The translations under genes and the position numbers were made by a program. From contig JBKEET010000013.1 in the NCBI GenBank assembly GCA_047777475.1, forward strand, positions 1-16,010: DNA of 16,010 bases, in the 5' to 3' direction. Shown piece by piece: positions 8,498 through 14,350 of the stretch. Under the pieces are notes generated by a model. It made no database searches. It was given only the letters and a program-made list of their open reading frames with translations, and was not told the DNA's origin. Position 1 is the first letter of the stretch, and the number at the start of each line of letters is the position of its first letter. This DNA comes from Sutterella sp047777475. GTDB taxonomy: Bacteria > Pseudomonadota > Gammaproteobacteria > Burkholderiales > Burkholderiaceae_F.

Positions 8498-8525
8498 ATT
8501 ATCTCCGAGCCTGCCGATCCATCAA
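8498..8525 (-). promoter_or_regulatory. Candidate promoter of porin 3
   Basis: On minus, TTGATG (8525-8520), a 16-base spacer, then GATAAT (8503-8498), 85 bases before the ATG. GAGATAATGA is shared exactly with the porin 1 promoter, and ACCG follows six bases after the -10. Confidence 0.55.
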
Positions 8526-8713
8526 TGGCAGTTATTGCTTAGGTAGAACTGACTGCAAAGCACTGTCCCCTCTGCGGCTCAGTCGTTTAAAGCCGATCGG
8601 GATGCCGGATCAGTCTGTTGCTTTTTTGTCTCAAAGGCCGTTTTTCCCGGCAAATTCCCGCTCCGCCTCCCCTTTCTCCGCTCTTTTCTGCCGCAGAATC
8701 CGATTTTTCGGGC
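8526..8713. other. Rest of the gap upstream of porin 3, no gene seen
   Basis: The gene gap 8414-8794 is filled by the porin 3 leader and promoter (to 8525), this stretch, and the terminator of the H1-like gene (8714-8782). The long plus-strand frame across it (8425-8838) lacks a Shine-Dalgarno, has no family resemblance and runs antisense into the neighbour, so it is not called. Confidence 0.5.
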
Positions 8714-8782
8714 AAAGAAAATGCCCGGCTCTTCGCAGAACCGGGCTTGCGGGAACTCAAGGGCATCCGTACAGGATGCCCT
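8714..8782 (-). terminator. Tandem terminator of the H1-like gene
   Basis: The proximal hairpin is a perfect 9-bp stem (8760-8768 with 8774-8782) with a 5-base loop. The distal hairpin on minus has a 10-bp stem beginning GCCCGG (8746-8723), one wobble pair, and a GCGA tetraloop, followed by ATTTTCTTT: a textbook intrinsic terminator. Confidence 0.85.
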
Positions 8783-8794
8783 CAGGTTCGCCTA

Positions 8795-9643
8795 TCAGTG
8801 AGCGGCGGGCTTCGGAGCCGGCGTCGTCTTGGCGATGATCGCCTTGACTTCGGGCTTCTTCACCGGCGTCGTCTTCGCCATGATGGCCTTGACGGCGGGC
8901 TTCGCTGCAGGCTTAGCCGCCGGCTTGGCGGCAGCCTTCACGGCGGGCTTCACGGCCGGCTTCGCAGCAGGCTTCGCTTCGGGCTTCTTGTCGGCGGCCG
9001 GAGCCTTCGGCTCAGCCTTCTTGGCGGCCTTCACGGCCTTGGCGGCTGCCGGCTTGGCGGCCGTCGCCTTGGCGGCAGGCTTGTCGGCCTTTTTCGCCGC
9101 AGCCTTCTTCGCGGGAGCCTTCTTGACAGGCTTCAGATAGGCGTCGATGACGGGGCCGACGAGCTCGGCGATTTCCTTGTCGCTCGCCTTCTTCATCGCA
9201 GGAAGCTGAGCGATGTAGCGGCCGAGGCCGAGGCCGACGATGTGCGTCATGGCAATCTGGGCCTTCAGCGGATCGACGTCATGGACGCCGCCGAGCACCT
9301 TGTCAAGGACAAAGGAGCGCATCAGCGGAACGGCGCGCTTCGTCACCAGCAGATGGCGCACAAGGCGCGTGCGGGGCGTATCGTCCAGCTTGGAGACAAT
9401 GCTGAAATAAATCAGGATCAGCTCCTTGCCCGGGGCGTGACGCTTCAGGGCATCAACGAAAGGCGCAGCAGCCTTGGCGTAATCCTTGGCAACGTCTTCC
9501 ATGAAAGCCTTTCCGCTTCCGACCTTCTCAATGTCCATGCCGACTTTGTCGGCCATCTTCTTGAGACGGTCCTTGTCAAGACCGACGTCCTTGAAGGCGT
9601 TCTTTGCAGCCTTAACAAAATCCTCATACTTCATATCTTTCAT
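8795..9643 (-). CDS. Histone H1-like Ala/Lys/Pro-rich tail on a TetR-like domain; probable nucleic-acid-binding protein
   Basis: The 282-residue product has two parts. Residues 1-170 look like a TetR fold. KYEDFVKAAKNAFKDVGLDK followed by LKKMADKVGMD resembles the first helices of a TetR DNA-binding domain. Residues 124-170, including THIVGLGLGRYIAQLP and IAELVGPVIDAYL, resemble a TetR C-terminal ligand/dimer domain (the 'LVGLALARY' type). The recognition-helix part looks about four residues short (GMDIEKVGSGKAF). Residues 171-282 are a low-complexity basic tail of KPA, KAA and AKPA units, like bacterial H1 or AlgP tails, ending with two copies of VKAIxAKTTP. The tail should bind DNA or RNA non-specifically. 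The start is firm: AGGAGG (9658-9653) lies 9 bases before the ATG. It appears monocistronic. The tail is directly visible; the TetR relation is by-eye inference; function unknown. Confidence 0.8.
   Translation of the reverse strand: MKDMKYEDFVKAAKNAFKDVGLDKDRLKKMADKVGMDIEKVGSGKAFMEDVAKDYAKAAAPFVDALKRHAPGKELILIYFSIVSKLDDTPRTRLVRHLLVTKRAVPLMRSFVLDKVLGGVHDVDPLKAQIAMTHIVGLGLGRYIAQLPAMKKASDKEIAELVGPVIDAYLKPVKKAPAKKAAAKKADKPAAKATAAKPAAAKAVKAAKKAEPKAPAADKKPEAKPAAKPAVKPAVKAAAKPAAKPAAKPAVKAIMAKTTPVKKPEVKAIIAKTTPAPKPAAH
8807..8893 (-). repeat. Duplicated 14-residue unit at the end of the H1-like tail
   Basis: Residues 251-264 (VKAIMAKTTPVKKP) and 266-279 (VKAIIAKTTPAPKP) are encoded by 8852-8893 and 8807-8848. 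They are tandem copies with several differences and end the tail, which otherwise consists of shorter AKPA/VKPA repeats. Such GC-rich repeats can change copy number by slippage. Confidence 0.75.
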
Positions 9644-9721
9644 CGGTTGATACCTCCTGGCTTTCAGATTCGCCCGCTTTTTCCGGAAATTGCACCGATA
9701 AAACAGGCGTTCCTGAGTCGT

Positions 9722-9751
9722 ATTCCATCACTTAAAACGCTTTCCTGTCAA
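9722..9751 (-). promoter_or_regulatory. Promoter of the H1-like gene
   Basis: On minus, a consensus -35 TTGACA (9751-9746), an 18-base spacer and TGGAAT (9727-9722). Transcription would start near 9715 and give a leader of about 70 bases. The exact -35 suggests a sigma70-type promoter with substantial output. Confidence 0.55.
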
Positions 9752-9977
9752 GCAATTGCACCGGGTTATTTGCGACCCCGGAGAGGTTTCTGACGGCGTT
9801 TTTTGCTTCCGAGCGTCCGAAAACCCTTGTTTTCAAGCGAAAAGGACGGTTTTGCATTTGTCACTTGTCTTTCTGGCGAGACGTCAAAAGTGTTGCCAAA
9901 TACTACACGAGCTCCCGAAAGCGCCGAAGATTCAGCAAAATGCAATGATTCGTAGGAACCATGAAGCAATGCGTATG
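9752..9977. other. Intergenic region between H1-like promoter and next terminator, no gene seen
   Basis: Part of the gap 9644-10039. Short overlapping frames exist on both strands, but none has a Shine-Dalgarno or family resemblance. No RNA gene is recognisable. Confidence 0.5.
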
Positions 9978-10006
9978 AAAAATCCCCGAAGGCTGCCCTC
10001 CGGGGA
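9978..10006 (-). terminator. Intrinsic terminator of the small membrane protein transcript
   Basis: On minus, TCCCCGGAGG (10006-9997) pairs with CCTTCGGGGA (9992-9983) with one G-U wobble, a 4-base loop, and TTTTT immediately after (complement of 9978-9982). Confidence 0.88.
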
Positions 10007-10039
10007 CGAAGAAAAAAGCGATTCTGCTAAGACGGCCGA

Positions 10040-10426
10040 TCAGTGCGGAAGCAAGTCGGGCCGGAACTGCTGGAAGTACGCCATCAGGCAGCAGGCTGCG
10101 CCCGAAAGCGGCACGAAGACGTAAAGCAGCGACTTGACGAAAATTCCCTGGTCACGGACTTTCGCCCATGCGATGAAGATGAAGGCAATATCCGCGAAGA
10201 TCACGATGAGGCCGCGCTGGAAATTGGCGCGGGCTTCCTCGACTGTGAAGCCGAGCCAGCCGGTGATCACCACCGCGAACGCGAGGGCGCAGACGAGCAC
10301 GCCGGCGAGATACAGCATCTTCTGCATGTTCTCGCCGCCCCTTATTTTCGGCTTGGGCAGGTCCTGATCGACCTCAGGCGCCGATTCGGCGCGCTGCGCC
10401 TTGTTGCGAAGTTTTTCCTTTGACAT
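10040..10426 (-). CDS. Small inner-membrane protein of unknown function, three predicted helices
   Basis: I do not recognise this family. The 128-residue product has a charged cytoplasmic-type N-terminus (MSKEKLRNKAQRAESAPEVD) and three hydrophobic segments: about 38-58 (LYLAGVLVCALAFAVVITGW), 72-88 (GLIVIFADIAFIFIAWA) and 99-118 (LLYVFVPLSGAACCLMAYF). The first start has no clear Shine-Dalgarno. An internal ATG at codon 34 (position 10327) is preceded by AAGGGG and would begin just before helix 1, giving a 95-residue protein, so the start is uncertain. It begins 37 bases after the preceding small gene on the same strand, with no terminator between, and is followed by a strong terminator, so the two are probably cotranscribed. 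Confidence 0.7.
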   Translation of the reverse strand: MSKEKLRNKAQRAESAPEVDQDLPKPKIRGGENMQKMLYLAGVLVCALAFAVVITGWLGFTVEEARANFQRGLIVIFADIAFIFIAWAKVRDQGIFVKSLLYVFVPLSGAACCLMAYFQQFRPDLLPH

Positions 10427-10463
10427 GATGGGCAGAGATTGTAACCTGCCCGGGCCCTCGGCG

Positions 10464-10838
10464 TCAGCGCCGGCGGCCCGTTCCCATGATGCCGCTCACA
10501 TGGCGGACGCCGGAAAACTCCGGCCTGTGGGCACGGGCGAGGCAGTCGGCGATGCACATCGCGTCGCCGCTCTTCGGCTTCGCGAGCTCTCCGCGCTTGC
10601 TGCGCGTGTGCGAAACCGAAAGGCGGGAACTCGAATATTTGAAAACGTAAGGACCGGCGGCCACGCGTGCAATATCCGGGCGGTAGAGCCCGTGCAGCGT
10701 CAGGTAGCTCTCGAGCATGCGCCCGAACGTCTTCTCGTCCATGTACGAGGCCAGCGCATCGATGCTCGCCGGGCTGCGTGAAAGCAGATGCGCCGCTCTC
10801 TGCATTTCCATGGGAATCCAATCTTCATTGTCCGCCAT
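10464..10838 (-). CDS. Small soluble protein of unknown function
   Basis: I do not recognise this 124-residue protein. It starts MADNEDWIPMEMQRAAHLLS, has a helical, mildly acidic N-terminal half (SIDALASYMDEKTFGRMLESYL), a central LARVAAGPYVFKYSSS-like strand region, and a basic C-terminus ending GTGRRR. There is no signal peptide or membrane segment; two Cys lie in AMCIADCLARAH but no metal-binding motif is clear. The gene is supported by AAAGGAG 8 bases before the ATG, GC-rich third codon positions throughout and a promoter-like element upstream. A longer frame overlapping it on the same strand (10342-10821) lacks these supports. It is probably cotranscribed with the small membrane protein downstream. 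Function unknown. Confidence 0.7.
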   Translation of the reverse strand: MADNEDWIPMEMQRAAHLLSRSPASIDALASYMDEKTFGRMLESYLTLHGLYRPDIARVAAGPYVFKYSSSRLSVSHTRSKRGELAKPKSGDAMCIADCLARAHRPEFSGVRHVSGIMGTGRRR

Positions 10839-10880
10839 TTCTGCGTCTCCTTTACAAGCGGTAACACGAAAAATAGGATT

Positions 10881-10909
10881 ACTCTACCAAAGAGATTTAT
10901 GTTTTTCAA
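10881..10909 (-). promoter_or_regulatory. Candidate promoter of the two small genes
   Basis: On minus, TTGAAA (10909-10904), a 17-base spacer and TAGAGT (10886-10881), about 43 bases before the ATG of the upstream small gene. Consensus match only. Confidence 0.45.
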
Positions 10910-10958
10910 TCGTTCGAAATCCCCGCCGATTAGCCTGTTTAAGGGCAAATATGGCTCA

Positions 10959-10984
10959 AAAATGCACTCTTCAACGTGCATTTT
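10959..10984. repeat. Perfect 9-bp inverted repeat upstream of the small-gene operon
   Basis: AAAATGCAC (10959-10967) and GTGCATTTT (10976-10984) flank an 8-base spacer. It can be read as a short terminator on either strand or as an operator about 50 bases above the -35 element. The rest of the gap 10839-11215 shows no coding frame I can support. Confidence 0.5.
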
Positions 10985-11125
10985 GCATCTTTCGGGGCAC
11001 TCCGTTATTTCTGTTTTTTGAAAAATTTTCTGTTCCCTGCAAAGACCGCCGAAAGCCTTTCGGGAAGCGGCATGCGGGGTTTCGATTGCGGCGCACGGAA
11101 GTGTAAACATTTGTAAAGACACCGC

Positions 11126-11184
11126 AAAACCGCAGCCCCTGATGCGGCAGGACCCCGGAATGCGGTCATCGCACTTCGGGGTCC
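11126..11184 (-). terminator. Terminator of the ADP-ribosylglycohydrolase gene
   Basis: The first structure on minus is an 8-bp outer stem (GGACCCCG, 11184-11177, with 11157-11150) extended inward by a second helix with one mismatch. It is followed by a small 5-bp hairpin CCGCA/TGCGG (11147-11143 with 11134-11130) ending in TTTT (complement of 11126-11129). Confidence 0.7.
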
Positions 11185-11215
11185 CGGATTTGTTTTCCGG
11201 CCTTTGGGCTTCTTT

Positions 11216-12112
11216 TCAGCGCATGTAGCTCTCGCCTTTTTCGCAGAGAGCGGCGATGTCGGCCGAGCGGCGAAGGCCGGCGATCCAGTCCTCGGGAATG
11301 CCCTTCTCGCCGCCGATGCCGTAGAGCACGCCGGCAAGCCCGCCCGTGACGCTCGCCGTTGTGTCGGTGTCGCGTCCGAGATTGACGGCCGTCTCCACAG
11401 CTTCGCGATAGCTCGAGGTGTTGATGAGGCACCAGAGCGCCGCCGTGAGCGTATCGACGACGAAGCCCGAGCTGCCGATCGACGCGCGCGCCAGGATCTT
11501 GAGCTGCAGGAGCTTCTCAACGATGTACTCGGGCACCCAGCTCGGGCGCGGCGTCACCGCCGCTTCGACGGCGGCGCAGGGCGCGAGCCCGTTCAAAAGT
11601 CCGGTCAGCACCGCTTCGTAAAGGCGGCAGCACATGACGCTGATCTCATGGCCGTGCGTGAGCTTGCCGGCGGCGTCGATCCACTGAAGGCGCTTCGGGT
11701 TCTTGAGAAGCGAGAGCGGCAGCATGCGCATCAGCGCGCCGTTGCCGTTCGAGAGCACGTCGGCCGAGCCGCAGAGCTCGGGTTCCGTGCCTTCGCGGAA
11801 GCGCGAAAGCGCAATCGAAACCGTGCGGCCGATGCCGAAGGCGCGGCCCGTCGGCGTGTAGCGCCCTTCGTAGCGCCAGGCCGCGAAGCGCTCCATCATA
11901 TCCTTGGCGCTGAACTCTCCGGAACACGCGATGAGGCTGTCAAGGACAGCCAGGGTCATCGAGGTGTCGTCGGACCAAACGCTCGTGTCGGCTCTTGCGC
12001 CGTTGACCGTGCGTGTGCGCACGTCGAACGTGTCGCGCTTTTTGCCATCGTACGGCACGCCGAGGGCATCGCCCGCAGCCACGCCGAAAATGCCGGCCTG
12101 CAAGTGGGACAT
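11216..12112 (-). CDS. ADP-ribosylglycohydrolase (DraG-like) family protein
   Basis: This 298-residue protein has the full set of motifs of the all-helical, dinuclear-Mg ADP-ribosylglycohydrolases: GVAAGDALGVPYDG near the N-terminus, WSDDTSMTL (metal ligands D48 and D49 with T50), SNGNGALMRMLP (121-132), THGHE (152-156) and the C-terminal GRDTDTTASVTGGLAG (246-261), whose D248/D250/T251 complete the metal site. Family members remove ADP-ribose from arginine or other acceptors, or hydrolyse related ADP-ribosyl compounds, in the cytosol. There is no nif gene, toxin or ADP-ribosyltransferase nearby, so the target is unknown. AGGAG lies 9 bases before the ATG. The leader contains a hairpin (12132-12150) and an 18-base palindrome. 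A separate terminator follows, so it seems monocistronic. Confidence 0.9.
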   Translation of the reverse strand: MSHLQAGIFGVAAGDALGVPYDGKKRDTFDVRTRTVNGARADTSVWSDDTSMTLAVLDSLIACSGEFSAKDMMERFAAWRYEGRYTPTGRAFGIGRTVSIALSRFREGTEPELCGSADVLSNGNGALMRMLPLSLLKNPKRLQWIDAAGKLTHGHEISVMCCRLYEAVLTGLLNGLAPCAAVEAAVTPRPSWVPEYIVEKLLQLKILARASIGSSGFVVDTLTAALWCLINTSSYREAVETAVNLGRDTDTTASVTGGLAGVLYGIGGEKGIPEDWIAGLRRSADIAALCEKGESYMR

Positions 12113-12158
12113 GGGGTTGTTCTCCTGAGATGCTTCCGCCGCGCGGAGGCTTTTTGTT

Positions 12159-12176
12159 TTTACACTTAAGTATAAA
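12159..12176. promoter_or_regulatory. Near-palindrome upstream of the ADP-ribosylglycohydrolase gene
   Basis: TTTACACTT (12159-12167) and AAGTATAAA (12168-12176) match as inverted repeats in 8 of 9 positions. On minus the site contains TATACT, a possible -10 for the glycohydrolase gene, although no good -35 is present. It could be an operator; which regulator binds is unknown. Confidence 0.35.
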
Positions 12177-12268
12177 CCCTAAGCATGTGCGGCGACTGCC
12201 TATTTAAACACCCTTTTTTATCTGCATCTCAGCGGGATTGCGCGGCATCCTTAAAAACCGCGCGGCTT

Positions 12269-12718
12269 TCAGAGAGCGTTGGCTTCGATGCGCTTCAAAA
12301 CGCGGCGGAAAACGGCCAGGTCCCTGTCGCTTACGCCCTGCACGAGCCCTTCGAGGAAACTGTCGTCAATGGCGGAGACCTCCGCATAAAGCGCTTCACC
12401 CTCTTTCGAGAGCGCAAGGCGCCAGACCCTGGCGTCTCGGCCGTCGGGCCTGCGCTCGACGAGCTTTTTCTCCTCGAGCCGGTCAACGATCGTCTTGACG
12501 TTGTTCGCGTCCTTTTCGAGCAGCTCGGCGAGGCGCGCCTGCGTGACGCCGCCCTCGCCTTCGCCGATGAAGCGCAGCGCGCTCCACTGCGGCGGCGTCA
12601 CGCCCCAGGGCTCAAAGCAGCCCTCGAGATGCCGGCGGATTTTCCGGGCAGCGCGGCAGATGCTGAAGCCGGGTGCGTCGTGGAAGCGCTCCTGCGCGCC
12701 CGGCGCGTGCTTCGTCAT
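12269..12718 (-). CDS. MarR-family transcriptional regulator
   Basis: A 149-residue winged-helix regulator of normal MarR length. The N-terminal dimer helices include FSICRAARKIRRHLEGCF. The DNA-binding part follows: TPPQWSALRFIG (41-52), TQARLAELLEKDANNVKTIVDRLEEKKLVERRPDGRDAR in the recognition helix and wing, then LSKEGEALYAEV and a C-terminal dimer helix. The key wing residues (R90 and the DGRDAR turn) are intact, so DNA binding should be preserved. The ATG overlaps the stop of the upstream hydrolase frame as ATGA, indicating an operon with translational coupling. Such regulators usually repress their own operon and are released by small phenolic or lipophilic ligands. The likely operator is the palindrome at 13724-13758. 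A longer frame continuing upstream (to 13705) is an accident of the hydrolase frameshift. Confidence 0.9.
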   Translation of the reverse strand: MTKHAPGAQERFHDAPGFSICRAARKIRRHLEGCFEPWGVTPPQWSALRFIGEGEGGVTQARLAELLEKDANNVKTIVDRLEEKKLVERRPDGRDARVWRLALSKEGEALYAEVSAIDDSFLEGLVQGVSDRDLAVFRRVLKRIEANAL

Positions 12719-13699
12719 TTCTTCAGGTGCCCGTCGAGCCAGGCAATGATGAAATCGACCACGCTGTCCTGCACCCAGTACTCGCCGCCGTGCTTGGCGC
12801 CGGGGACAAGCACGCGCTCGGCGTCGACGCCCTTCGAGCGCAGCGCCTGGTACATCAGGTCGCTCTGGCTCGGCGAGACGACCGTGTCGGCCGTGCCGTG
12901 CATCAGGAGCATCGGAGCGGATTTCTCCGTGACATAGGCGACCGGGTTGGCCTTCCTCGCGGCTTCCGGATCGGCCTGGATGCCGCCGTCCTTTCCGCCG
13001 AAAACGACCGAGCCGTTCACCCAAAGCGCTTCGGTCGCGCCCGCGGAGCGGTGCCCGGCCTTCACCTCGTCGGAGAAGTCGTCGCCGATGCGGGGCCGGA
13101 TCCGAGACGCCGTAGAGGTCGACCGCGCAGCGCACGGCGCTCGAGACGCCGAGGTTTTCGCCCGCGTCGAACGCCTTCGAGCCGCTCGTTGCCGCAGCGA
13201 AAGCGGCGAGGTAGCCGCCCGCCGAACCGCCCATGATGCCGATGCGCTCGGGATCGACCCCGAAGCGCGCCGCGTTGGCCCTCAGGAAGCGCACGGCGGA
13301 CTTCACGTCCTCAAGCGGCTGCGGGAAGCGCGACGTGGGCGCCACGCGGTAGTTGATGCTCGCCACGACGTAGCCCGCCTCGGCGATGCGAAGGCGCTCC
13401 TGGATCGCGTTGGCGCGGTTCGCGTTGATGAACCCGCCGCCCGTGACGTAAATGAGCGCGGGCTTCTTCGCCTTGTTCTGCGGCACGAGGAGGTCCATCT
13501 TGAGCGCCACGTTCTGGAAGCCGCGCGAGGCGACCTGGGAATAGACGACGTCCGGGATGAGCTGCACCTTGTCCTTGACGACCTTCACCTCCATGGTGCG
13601 GCTCTCGAAGTGTGCGGCCTCGGCCGAAATCGCCGGCGCGGCGGCAAAGGATGCAGTGACTGCCGCGGCAAGCACCGCGGCTGCGAAACGGAATTTCAT
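12715..13699 (-). pseudogene. Secreted alpha/beta-hydrolase (esterase/lipase type), split by a single-base frameshift
   Basis: From the ATG at 13699 (GGAG 7 bases upstream) the product has a Sec signal peptide (MKFRFAAAVLAAAVTASFAAAPAISA). It then carries the oxyanion-hole segment LIYVTGGGF, NYRVAPTSRFP and the nucleophile elbow GIMGGSAGG (S159). After DLYGVSDPA the frame is lost. The rest continues in another frame as IGDDFSDEVKAGHRSAGATEALWVNG, then LMHGTADTVVSP (catalytic Asp), PGAKHGGEYW (catalytic His) and a normal end. One extra C in the CCCC run at 13095-13092 explains the break; removing it restores DPARIGDDFS and a 327-residue enzyme. As written, the nucleophile and the Asp/His are in different frames, so no active enzyme forms. 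It may be a real mutation, phase variation or a sequencing error. It is expected to hydrolyse carboxyl esters in the periplasm. Confidence 0.85.
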
Positions 13700-13723
13700 A
13701 AGCAATCTCCGTAGGATTCAGAA

Positions 13724-13758
13724 TTCGTATGTGTGCGTATTATACGTATACATACGAA
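13724..13758 (-). promoter_or_regulatory. 35-bp near-palindrome centred on a TATAAT box: likely promoter/operator of the hydrolase-marR operon
   Basis: The arms TTCGTATGT (13724-13732) and ACATACGAA (13750-13758) are perfect inverted repeats, and the inner CGTAT/ATACG (13736-13740 with 13742-13746) continues the symmetry. In total 15 of 17 base pairs match around the centre at 13741. On minus the centre contains a consensus -10 TATAAT (13744-13739), with TTGTGC 18 bases upstream as a weak -35. The hydrolase ATG is about 40 bases downstream. A dimer or pair of dimers bound here would block RNA polymerase, as expected of MarR autoregulation. Confidence 0.7.
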
Positions 13759-13766
13759 CTGTGCAC

Positions 13767-13797
13767 AAAAAAACGCGCCGCTCGGGGCGCGTCTTTT
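13767..13797. terminator. Bidirectional intrinsic terminator after the HU/IHF-like gene
   Basis: ACGCGCC (13773-13779) pairs with GGCGCGT (13786-13792) around a 6-base loop, flanked by an A run on the left (13767-13773) and CTTTTT on the right. On minus it ends the HU/IHF-like transcript just above the hydrolase promoter. Confidence 0.85.
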
Positions 13798-13818
13798 TCT
13801 CAGCGGAACCCTCGGGGC

Positions 13819-14142
13819 TCAGCTGTTCTTCGCATCGAGGTGGCGCGTGAAATCGACCGTTTCGCGCAGATCCTTGCCGGCGCGGAAAGCGACCACGTAG
13901 CGGGCCTTCGCGAACACCGCCTCGCCCGTGCGCGGGTTGCGGCGCTGGCCGGCCTGGCGGTACTTCGTGGAGAAGGAGCCGAAGCCGCGGATTTCGACGC
14001 GGTTGCCGTTCACGAGCGCATCCTGCAGGGAGGTGAGGATGGTCTTGAAAATCGCGCGGGTTTCAGAGGGGAAAAGCCCCGGGGCATACTCCACCAGCTC
14101 ATCGGCCAGATCGCGGCTCGTCACTTCTCTTGCGGCACCCAT
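13819..14142 (-). CDS. HU/IHF-family DNA-bending protein, closest by motif to IHF beta
   Basis: A protein of about 107 residues with the complete HU/IHF fold. The N-terminal helices contain VTSRDLADELVEYAPGLFPSETRAIFKTILTSLQDAL in shortened dimerisation form. These are followed by VEIRGFGSFSTKYR, the beta-arm tip RRNPRTGE with the conserved intercalating Pro, and YVVAFRAGKDLRETV. EIRGFGSFSxxYR is typical of IhfB rather than IhfA or HU, though the arm after the Pro (FAKARYVVAF) is IhfA-like. It would bend DNA as a dimer in the nucleoid. Two ATGs are adjacent; AAGGAG (14155-14150) is 4 bases from the first and 7 from the second, so the second is preferred. A longer C-terminus (DFTRHLDAKNS) extends beyond the core. 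rpsA, the usual ihfB neighbour, is absent, so it may be a paralogue. Confidence 0.88.
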   Translation of the reverse strand: MGAAREVTSRDLADELVEYAPGLFPSETRAIFKTILTSLQDALVNGNRVEIRGFGSFSTKYRQAGQRRNPRTGEAVFAKARYVVAFRAGKDLRETVDFTRHLDAKNS

Positions 14143-14309
14143 CATCAGACTCCTTCGTTCAAAAACATGCCTAACTTGCTGCCCGGGGCGCCGTATCCGG
14201 CCCGGCCCCGCAGCTCAAAACTTCCGAAAGTTCATCATGATACAGGATTGCACGGAAAATTGCGCTGACCTCGGGATCGCTTTTTGACCTGCGGACATTC
14301 CGCGCCCCG

Positions 14310-14338
14310 TGCAAAATTCCGGAACCCTCTGCTACAAT
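14310..14338 (+). promoter_or_regulatory. Candidate promoter of the tRNA gene
   Basis: TACAAT (14333-14338) lies 12 bases before the mature tRNA 5' end, with a weak -35-like TGCAAA (14310-14315) 17 bases upstream. The position fits a tRNA promoter; the -35 match is poor. Confidence 0.45.
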
Positions 14339-14350
14339 GCCTGTCTCTTC

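Noticed and set aside
8798..9133. Repetitive DNA that might suggest a direct-repeat or CRISPR-like array.
   Set aside because: The repeats are short, irregular and in frame, encoding the AKPA/KPA tail of the H1-like protein; there are no spacers of constant length.
10342..10821. A 159-codon minus frame overlapping the small gene at 10464-10838.
   Set aside because: No Shine-Dalgarno at its start, odd composition, and the overlapping frame has a good ribosome site and coding-like third positions.
12132..12150. Hairpin followed by TTTTTGTTTTT on plus, looking like an intrinsic terminator.
   Set aside because: No plus-strand gene leads into it; it lies in the minus-strand leader of the ADP-ribosylglycohydrolase gene, so it is noted there only as a leader hairpin.
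11204..12169. Long plus-strand frame opposite the ADP-ribosylglycohydrolase gene.
   Set aside because: The minus frame has all family motifs; the plus frame is an Arg/Ala/His-rich shadow without a ribosome site.
12269..13705. A 478-codon frame joining a hydrolase N-terminus to a complete MarR protein, as if a fusion.
   Set aside because: The middle (about residues 204-330) is an Arg-rich out-of-frame reading of the true hydrolase C-terminal half, which is intact in another frame and ends at the ATGA overlap. The join is an accident of the one-base frameshift.
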